A stretch of 64,000 nucleotides of DNA, taken from NCBI GenBank assembly GCA_000717735.1, contig JOBE01000002.1, positions 179,661 to 243,660 of the forward strand, in the 5' to 3' direction. Each line of letters starts with the position of its first letter. Position 1 is the first letter of the stretch. The translations under genes were made by a program, and so were the position numbers. The stretch is from Streptomyces griseoluteus (lineage in GTDB: Bacteria; Actinomycetota; Actinomycetes; Streptomycetales; Streptomycetaceae). The notes under the pieces were generated by a model. The model had not been told where the DNA came from, did not search any database, and was given only the letters and a program-made list of their open reading frames with translations. This document shows positions 58,838 to 64,000 of this stretch, in pieces.

Positions 58838-59224
58838 TCAGGCAGCGGCCTTCGGGGCGTTGACGTCGGCCGGCAGAGCCTTCTGCGCGACCTCGACCAG
58901 CGCGGCGAACGCGTTGGCGTCGTTGACGGCCAGCTCGGCGAGGATCTTGCGGTCCACCTCGATGTTGGCGGCCTTCAGACCCTGGATGAGGCGGTTGTAC
59001 GTCATGCCGTTCAGGCGGGCAGCGGCGTTGATGCGCTGGATCCACAGCTGACGGAAGTCGCCCTTGCGCTTCTTGCGGTCGTTGTAGTTGTAGACCAGCG
59101 AGTGGGTGACCTGCTCCTTGGCCTTGCGGTACAGGCGCGAGCGCTGACCGCGGTAGCCGGAGGCCGCCTCGAGGATCGCCCGGCGCTTCTTGTGGGCGTT
59201 GACTGCCCGCTTGACGCGTGCCAC
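58838..59224 (-). CDS. rplT: 50S ribosomal protein L20
   Basis: The 128-residue basic protein starts [38 protein letters not shown] and contains [25 protein letters not shown], standard L20. It binds 23S rRNA early in 50S assembly and in many bacteria also represses its own operon through the leader. It has an extra C-terminal Ala-rich tail (VNAPKAAA). Third gene of infC-rpmI-rplT. Confidence 0.98.
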   Translation of the reverse strand: MARVKRAVNAHKKRRAILEAASGYRGQRSRLYRKAKEQVTHSLVYNYNDRKKRKGDFRQLWIQRINAAARLNGMTYNRLIQGLKAANIEVDRKILAELAVNDANAFAALVEVAQKALPADVNAPKAAA

Positions 59225-59330
59225 TTGTTAACTCCTTGTAGCGGGGTCGTGGTTGGACTCACACGACCCGAAAAACGAATGGGTCCCGGACCTGGCCGGT
59301 AGCCCTCGTCGCCGAGGGCGGGTGATCAGA

Positions 59331-59525
59331 TCAGATGCCCAGCATCTTCTTGATCTTGGCCGCGTCGCCCGGGGCCATCTCGGCGTTGCCGGTGAGGCGA
59401 CGCGTCAGCTTGGACGACTTGTGCTCGAGCAGGTGGCGCTTGCCGGCGCGCTCGCGCATGATCTTGCCGGAGCCGGTGACCTTGAAGCGCTTCTTGGCAC
59501 CGGAGTGCGTCTTGTTCTTCGGCAT
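59331..59525 (-). CDS. rpmI: 50S ribosomal protein L35
   Basis: The 64-residue protein [22 protein letters not shown] with [16 protein letters not shown] is standard L35, a small basic 50S protein. The ATG at 59525 gives the conserved start; the upstream GAGGAGAT serves as the ribosome-binding site. It sits between infC and rplT in the universal order. Confidence 0.98.
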   Translation of the reverse strand: MPKNKTHSGAKKRFKVTGSGKIMRERAGKRHLLEHKSSKLTRRLTGNAEMAPGDAAKIKKMLGI

Positions 59526-59647
59526 CGCGCCGTATCTCCTCGTCAGTGGCGCTCCCCCGGTGTGGGCACCGGACAACCGGGAGCGTCAATTCTTCGTCTG
59601 GTGGGTCCGGGCGGGCCCCAGGGCTGCCTGGATGGCAGCCCGTCGGG

Positions 59648-60325
59648 TCACGCCTCGGGGTTCTCGGCCGGAGCCTCGACCTCGGCCTCGGCGACCGGAG
59701 CCTCGACCTCGGTCTCGTCGGCCGGGGCCTCGGACGTCTCCTCGGAGGTGACGCCCTGGCGCTCGGCCTTGCGTGCGGCCTGAGCCTCACGCGCCTCGGC
59801 CATGGCCTCGGTCTTCTTCTTGTGCGGGCCGAGAACCATGATCATGTTCCGGCCGTCCTGCTTCGGGTTGGACTCGATGAAGCCAAGCTCCTCGACGTCC
59901 GACGCCAGCCGCTGCAGCAGCCGGAAACCAAGCTCGGGACGGGACTGCTCACGACCACGGAACATGATCGTGATCTTGACCTTGTCACCCTGCTTGAGGA
60001 ACCGGACGACGTGACCCTTCTTGGTGTCGTAGTCGTGCGGGTCGATCTTCGGCCGGAGCTTCATCTCCTTGATGACCGTGTGCGCCTGGTTCTTGCGCGC
60101 CTCACGGGCCTTCATGGCCGACTCGTACTTGAACTTCCCGTAGTCCATGAGCTTGCACACGGGCGGACGGGCGTTCGCCGCGACCTCGACCAGGTCGAGG
60201 TCGTACTCCTGTGCGAGCTCCAGGGCCTTGGCAAGCGGAACAATCCCGACCTGCTCGCCGCTGGGTCCGACAAGTCGCACCTCGGGAACGCGAATCCTGT
60301 CGTTGATGCGGGGCTCGGCGCTGAT
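59648..60325 (-). CDS. infC: Translation initiation factor IF-3, ATC start
   Basis: The 225-residue IF3 begins with [19 protein letters not shown] after the start codon and has the N-domain, a linker helix ([21 protein letters not shown]) and the C-domain ([30 protein letters not shown]). It prevents premature subunit joining and rejects non-standard start codons. No ATG or GTG exists at the conserved start; ATC at 60325-60323 follows AGGAGG, so the start is ATC, mirroring the AUU of E. coli infC and its self-control. A 30-residue acidic Glu/Ala/Pro tail extends the C-terminus. Confidence 0.95.
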   Translation of the reverse strand: MSAEPRINDRIRVPEVRLVGPSGEQVGIVPLAKALELAQEYDLDLVEVAANARPPVCKLMDYGKFKYESAMKAREARKNQAHTVIKEMKLRPKIDPHDYDTKKGHVVRFLKQGDKVKITIMFRGREQSRPELGFRLLQRLASDVEELGFIESNPKQDGRNMIMVLGPHKKKTEAMAEAREAQAARKAERQGVTSEETSEAPADETEVEAPVAEAEVEAPAENPEA

Positions 60326-60408
60326 GGATCCTCCTAGGTAGCACCACGCGACCGCCTGGCGGACGGACGCGCAACGTCTGTTTCTGAGACCAACCGAGCC
60401 GGCACATG

Positions 60409-60565
60409 AAAAACGCCCCGGACGGGACACAGGCGGGGCTCCAGGGAAATACCGGAACACCGCCGCGGTCAACCGCGGGGCGCACATCGGGCGGCTCCAT
60501 CGTCCGTACGGAACGATGGGCGCCACCTGACCGGTGACCCGCCACCCGCGAGGGTGGTCAGGTGG
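60409..60565 (-). promoter_or_regulatory. Structured infC leader with attenuator hairpin
   Basis: The roughly 280-base leader holds three stems. First, ccacctgacc (60523-60532) with ggtcaggtgg (60556-60565). Second, ccatcgt with acgatgg (about 60497-60519). Third, gccccg (60415-60420) with cggggc (60434-60439) followed on the minus strand by a run of five T, the only U-tract intrinsic terminator seen in this window. Competition between these, or L20 binding, could control the operon. Confidence 0.6.
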
Positions 60566-60679
60566 GAGTTCGGAGCCTCCACTTGTGGGCCGGGCACACA
60601 TGTGTCCGGCCGGTCGTTACACAAGGTTAGCAGGACCCGGCGGTCTCCGCTAACCGAGGAGCGGCATATCGTATGAGGC

Positions 60680-61057
60680 ATGAGCGAGACGCCCCAGAAC
60701 GAGTCCCCGGACTCCCCCGACGCCCCTGACTTCGACGCCATGACCCGCGACATCGCGGAGGTCCCGGCGGTCGAGGTGATCGTGACGGTCGCCGTCAACC
60801 TGATGAGCGCCGCCGCGGTGAAGCTCGGGCTCACCGAGGAGGGCGACAAGTACAAGGACCTCGACGAGGCGCGCAAGCTGGTGCACGCGCTCGCGGGTCT
60901 GCTCGACGCCGGCGCGACGGAGGTCTCCTCCTTCCACGCCGCTCCCCTGCGGGACGGTCTGAAGTCCCTCCAGCTCGCTTTCCGCGAGGCCTCCCTGATC
61001 CCGGACGAGCCGGGCCAGGGCCCGGGCGAGAAGTACACGGGGCCGGTGTACGGCTAG
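60680..61057 (+). CDS. DUF1844 protein
   Basis: The 125-residue protein has a disordered Asp/Pro/Glu-rich head (about 1-22) followed by the DUF1844 helical domain (IAEVPAVEVIVTVAVNLMSAAAVKLGL, YKDLDEARKLVHALAGLLDAG). The family is restricted mainly to actinobacteria and other Gram-positives and has unknown function. It is divergent from infC. Its last codons (TGPVYG) are part of a duplicated stretch that occurs again downstream. Confidence 0.88.
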   Translation: MSETPQNESPDSPDAPDFDAMTRDIAEVPAVEVIVTVAVNLMSAAAVKLGLTEEGDKYKDLDEARKLVHALAGLLDAGATEVSSFHAAPLRDGLKSLQLAFREASLIPDEPGQGPGEKYTGPVYG

Positions 61058-61152
61058 GGGCTCCCGGGGGTACGGGGGTCGCCCCCCGGAAGAGAACAGC
61101 CACGGGGCCGGTGTACGGCCAGGGGCTCCCCCGGGGTACGGGGATCGCCCCC
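61036..61152 (+). repeat. Direct repeat duplicating the DUF1844 3' end
   Basis: A segment of about 52 bases (61036-61087) is repeated at 61101-61152 with about 47 matches, starting cacggggccggtgtacggc. The first copy includes the final codons and stop of the DUF1844 gene; the second, lying just before the SseB gene end, has cag in place of the stop tag. Both contain a gggggtacgggg core that can form a hairpin. Confidence 0.8.
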
Positions 61153-61156
61153 TCCG

Positions 61157-61888
61157 CTACCGCTTTACGTAGAAGGGCTCGCCCGGAGGCGTGGCCGAGG
61201 CCGGCAGGAGTGCCAGGTCGAGGCCCCGCACCAGGCGGGCCCTCAGTGTTTCGTCGGCGGCCAGAGCACGGGCCACGCGCTGGGCGGCCTCCGCCGGGGC
61301 GGCGTCTTCCGCGAGGACCAGGGCGAGGGTGCCGTCGGCGGCGCCGGGGCCCAGGTGGGCGCGGAGCACCGCGGGCTCGGCGACGACGGCGGCCCGTACC
61401 GCGTCCCGTACGGCCGGGTCGTCGAGCGGGTCGGCGCTGGTCCGGCCCTCGGCGAGGGCGAGCAGGGCCGGGCCGGTCAGCTGGTACGGCACGGGGCCCG
61501 CGAGGTCCAGGACCACCGTGTCCGCCTTCTCGTGCGCGGCCGCCTGGAGCGCCTGGTGGAGCGGGACCGCCACGGGCCGGGCCTCGGGGTCCCAGAGGGC
61601 GAGCGAGGCGATCGAGGTGAAGGCGGGCAGGGCGCGCCGGTCCCCGGCCGTGAGGGTGGGGACCGCCATGTCGCTGGTCTTCTCGCGGCGCAGGCCGTTC
61701 TCGTCGGTCTCGACCTCGCCGAGGACGGCGACCACGGGGACGAGGAGCCGGGCCTTCCGCAGCGCGTCGAGGACCGGGCCGTGGGCGGTTCTGTCCTCCG
61801 CCCAGGCCGCGAGGGCCGCGGCGAGCCGCGGGTCGGCGGTGCCGTCGTCGTCGGAGAAACCGGGGTCCGGGATGTTCTTGAGCGCCAC
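61157..61888 (-). CDS. SseB-like protein
   Basis: The 243-residue protein matches the SseB N-terminal-type family: LDALRKARLLVPVVAVLGEVETDENGLRREKTSDMAVPTLTAGDRRALPAFTSIASLALWDPEARPVAVP. It is found in actinobacteria as a soluble protein of unknown function; the name derives from an enterobacterial gene and does not mean a secretion function here. The GTG start at 61888 is used. It is downstream of the mycosin-like gene (45 bases) and may share its transcript. Confidence 0.82.
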   Translation of the reverse strand: MALKNIPDPGFSDDDGTADPRLAAALAAWAEDRTAHGPVLDALRKARLLVPVVAVLGEVETDENGLRREKTSDMAVPTLTAGDRRALPAFTSIASLALWDPEARPVAVPLHQALQAAAHEKADTVVLDLAGPVPYQLTGPALLALAEGRTSADPLDDPAVRDAVRAAVVAEPAVLRAHLGPGAADGTLALVLAEDAAPAEAAQRVARALAADETLRARLVRGLDLALLPASATPPGEPFYVKR

Positions 61889-61933
61889 GCACCGAGCCTA
61901 ACCGGCGGGCGAGGGCGCTCGACCCGCCGGGTC

Positions 61934-63100
61934 CTAGAGGTTCCGGTGGGCGCGCCGCAGGACGAGGGCGGTGAGGAGGAGCAGGGCGCCGAGCCCGCCG
62001 GCGAGCGGGGCGAGCAGCCCGATGGGGCGGCTCTCCTCGGGGGCGGGGAGCGGTCCGGGGCCGAAATACCGGCCCTTGTAGCCGGTGCTGGTGTTCTTCG
62101 GGTCGCCGCCCTTGAGCCGGCCGCCCGCCTCGATCGCGGCGGCCGGGTCGACCGTCCCGTACCCCTTGGCGTCGCTGCGCCCGCCCTTGGGGCGGCTTCG
62201 GGCGGTATCGATGAGCAGCCGTTTGACCTGGGCGGGGGTGAGGTCGGGGTGCGCGGCGCGGACGAGGGCTACGGCCCCGGAGGCGAACGCGGCGGCGGCG
62301 CTGGTGCCCCAGCCCTCGTAGTAGCGGCGGTCGGGGTCGGCGATGGCGATGTCGACACCGGGGGCGCTGACGGTGGCGTACCAGCGGCTGGTGGAGAAGG
62401 AGGCGTGGGTGCCGTAGCGGTCGACGGCGGTGACGGCGATGACGCCGGGGTACGCGGCGGGGTACGAGATGTGGTCGCCCTTCTCGCCGCCGTTGCCCGC
62501 GGAGGCGACGACGGAGACGCCCTTCGCGAGGGCGTACTGGACGGCGGCGTCCTCGCCCGCGTCCGGGTGGGCGGACTTGGAGTCGTCGCCGAGGGAGAGG
62601 TTGATGACGTCGGCGCCGTGGTCGGCGGCCCAGCGGATGCCTTCCGCGAGGGCGGCGCCGCGGGACTTGCGGGCCTTGTCGCGGGCCTTGTCGGTGCCTT
62701 CGAGGATGACCCGGACGGGGAGTATCTTCGCTTCGGGGGCGATGCCGAGGACGCCGTCCCGGCCGTCGTAGCCGTGGCCGTGTCCGGCGATGATCCCGGC
62801 CATGGCGGTGCCGTGCCGGGCCCAGGCGCGGTCGCCCTTGGCCGCGCCGAAGCCGATGAGGTCGCGTCCCGTGAGGACCGAGCCCTCGAGGTCCGGGTGC
62901 CCGGCGTCGACGCCGGTGTCGAGGACGGCGACCGTGACGCCCTCGCCCTTGGTGGTGCGCCATGCCTCGGCGGTGTGGAGCGCTTCGAGGCCCCACTGGC
63001 GGGCGCGGATGGTGTCGGCGTGGGCGGGTGTCGTGGTGGCGGGCAGGACGGAGAAGGCGGTGGCGAGGAGGACGGCCGCGGGGGTACGGAGGCGGTTCAC
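61934..63100 (-). CDS. Mycosin-like subtilisin-family (S8) protease
   Basis: The 388-residue protease has an N-terminal signal peptide (about 1-28). The S8 catalytic motifs are VAVLDTGVDAGHPD (Asp near 60), RHGTAMAGIIAG (His near 95) and GWGTSAAAAFASGAVALV (Ser near 265), and a C-terminal membrane helix (GLLAPLAGGLGALLLLTALVL) anchors it outside the cell. This layout is that of mycosins, the type VII secretion-associated proteases. The GTG start overlaps the stop of the upstream membrane protein by four bases. No ESX genes are visible in the window. Confidence 0.9.
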   Translation of the reverse strand: MNRLRTPAAVLLATAFSVLPATTTPAHADTIRARQWGLEALHTAEAWRTTKGEGVTVAVLDTGVDAGHPDLEGSVLTGRDLIGFGAAKGDRAWARHGTAMAGIIAGHGHGYDGRDGVLGIAPEAKILPVRVILEGTDKARDKARKSRGAALAEGIRWAADHGADVINLSLGDDSKSAHPDAGEDAAVQYALAKGVSVVASAGNGGEKGDHISYPAAYPGVIAVTAVDRYGTHASFSTSRWYATVSAPGVDIAIADPDRRYYEGWGTSAAAAFASGAVALVRAAHPDLTPAQVKRLLIDTARSRPKGGRSDAKGYGTVDPAAAIEAGGRLKGGDPKNTSTGYKGRYFGPGPLPAPEESRPIGLLAPLAGGLGALLLLTALVLRRAHRNL

Positions 63101-64000
63101 CGGGCGTTCTTCTCCTTCGCCGCCGCGGCGGCGGTCGTGCGCAGCAGCCGCTCGATCCGCACCGTGATGCCCTTGGCCTCGTGGCCGAGGCCGGACTGCG
63201 CGGCGGCGTCGGTACGGCCCCGGGCCATGGTCCGGTCGGCGGGCTGCGGCCCTTCGACGGCCCGGCCGTCCGCGAAGCCGGAGACGGCGGTGACGACGAC
63301 GGGGAGGTCGGCGGGGGCGTTCAGCCACCAGCTGGCGCGCTGGTCGGCGCCGAAGCGGGCGGCGACGGTGCCGGGGCCGGCGAGGGCGGGGGGTACGTCC
63401 TGGCCGAGGCGGGTGGTGAGGCCGCCCTGGCCGAGCGTGCGCTGGGCGGTGACGTCGGCGCGGGTGAAGACGAGGCCGACGGTGATGACGCTGCTGGCGG
63501 TGGCGTCGGTGTAGGTGGCGCGCAGGACGCGTTCGCAGCCGAGCGGCCGGAGCGCGGCGAGCAGGCCCTTGGCGAGGACGGTGGGCGAGCAGGCGGCGTC
63601 CGGCGCGACGACGATCCGGGTCCAGGTGCGTGCGGCCGCGCCGGGGCCCGCTTCGGGGCCCGCGAGGGTGCGGGGGAAGAGGGTGTCGACGGGGGCGTTG
63701 TGCCAGAGGTCCATCGCCTCGGTGTACCCGGCGGGTTCGGGGCGCTCCCCGGGCTCGGCGGCGGCCAGCCACACCCCGGCGAGGGCACCGCCGATGAGCC
63801 CGATACCGAGGACGGCGCAGACGGCGGCTGCGATGTTCCGCCCGGTGCGCCGTTCACGTACGGGCCGAAGGCGCGTGGTGGTCTCGACGGGTGCCTCGGG
63901 CGGGAGGGCGCCGGGGGTGGCGGCGCCGTAGGCGTAGGTGTGGCCGTAGGGCGGGACGGGGGGCCGGACGTGCGGCGGGGCGGTGGGTGCGGCGGCGACC
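63097..64000 (-). CDS. Membrane protein coupled to the mycosin, 5' end off the window
   Basis: The visible part is 300 codons and has no start in the window. A Pro/Ala/Tyr-rich cytoplasmic region (VRPPVPPYGHTYAYGAAT) and a basic stretch (RPVRERRTGRN) precede one membrane helix (IAAAVCAVLGIGLIGGALAGVWLAA, about codons 60-84). About 215 external residues follow, with VDTLFPRTL, ARTWTRIVVAPDAACSPTVLAKGLL and two cysteines. I do not recognise the domain. The stop overlaps the mycosin start, so the two are made together and may form a complex. Confidence 0.75.
   Translation of the reverse strand, partial: VAAAPTAPPHVRPPVPPYGHTYAYGAATPGALPPEAPVETTTRLRPVRERRTGRNIAAAVCAVLGIGLIGGALAGVWLAAAEPGERPEPAGYTEAMDLWHNAPVDTLFPRTLAGPEAGPGAAARTWTRIVVAPDAACSPTVLAKGLLAALRPLGCERVLRATYTDATASSVITVGLVFTRADVTAQRTLGQGGLTTRLGQDVPPALAGPGTVAARFGADQRASWWLNAPADLPVVVTAVSGFADGRAVEGPQPADRTMARGRTDAAAQSGLGHEAKGITVRIERLLRTTAAAAAKEKNAR

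Overview
The window is high-GC chromosomal DNA of a Streptomyces. The evidence is an essentially canonical SsgB, a morphogenetic protein of sporulating actinomycetes, strong codon-position GC bias, many GTG starts, GTGA/ATGA translational coupling, and a gene order that from memory resembles the S. coelicolor ssgB-to-infC region. It is core chromosome rather than an island: I see no integrase, transposase gene, prophage, CRISPR array or biosynthetic cluster.

Layout. 1-6 kb: a PGPGW membrane protein, ssgB, a CGNR zinc-finger regulator, small membrane proteins, a DsbA-like protein, a GNAT protein, and the coupled pabB/pabC pair. 6.1-6.6 kb: a tRNA cluster Gly(GCC)-Cys(GCA)-Val(GAC)x3 closed by a strong hairpin. 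6.7-11 kb: small zinc-finger and membrane proteins, an APH-like phosphotransferase, a Hanks-type Ser/Thr kinase and a SpoU methyltransferase. 11-17.8 kb: corrinoid/siroheme genes, namely a CysG-type fusion, a giant BluB-CobT fusion with a 600-residue disordered front, and cobL. 18-21.7 kb: a methionine ABC transporter (metN-metI-metQ) preceded by a Cys-rich leader peptide. 22-28.9 kb: membrane proteins, GNAT, sigma-like factor, Tat-exported glycerophosphodiesterase, PlsC, a TetR/MFS efflux pair with a perfect palindromic operator, and a HAD protein. 28.9-40 kb: the arginine regulon, with argC-argJ-argB-argD-argR as one overlapping unit, argH, and argG on the other strand; three promoter regions share one ARG-box-like word. 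40-52.5 kb: accessory and regulatory genes (ECF sigma/VOC pair, rlmG, a phosphatase-fold protein lacking its catalytic histidines, a head-to-head MocR/EamA pair, GHL10 hydrolase, hydroxyacyl-CoA dehydrogenase, NUDIX, NsdA-like regulator, SpoIIE-type phosphatase). 52.8-60.6 kb: translation genes pheS-pheT, a TrmH-like methyltransferase, and infC-rpmI-rplT with a structured leader and an ATC start for IF3. 60.7-64 kb: DUF1844, SseB-like protein, and a mycosin-like subtilase coupled to a membrane partner that runs off the window.

How it works together. ArgR encoded at the end of the arg operon probably represses argC, argH and argG through the shared boxes, covering every step from acetylglutamate to arginine except the first acetylation and the ornithine transcarbamylase step (argF not seen). 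The cob block supplies precorrin-2/siroheme, a mid-pathway methyltransferase, and lower-ligand synthesis plus activation. Transcription-unit ends are marked by GC-rich hairpins with no U tract, as usual in Streptomyces; two of these belong to a shared palindromic repeat family.
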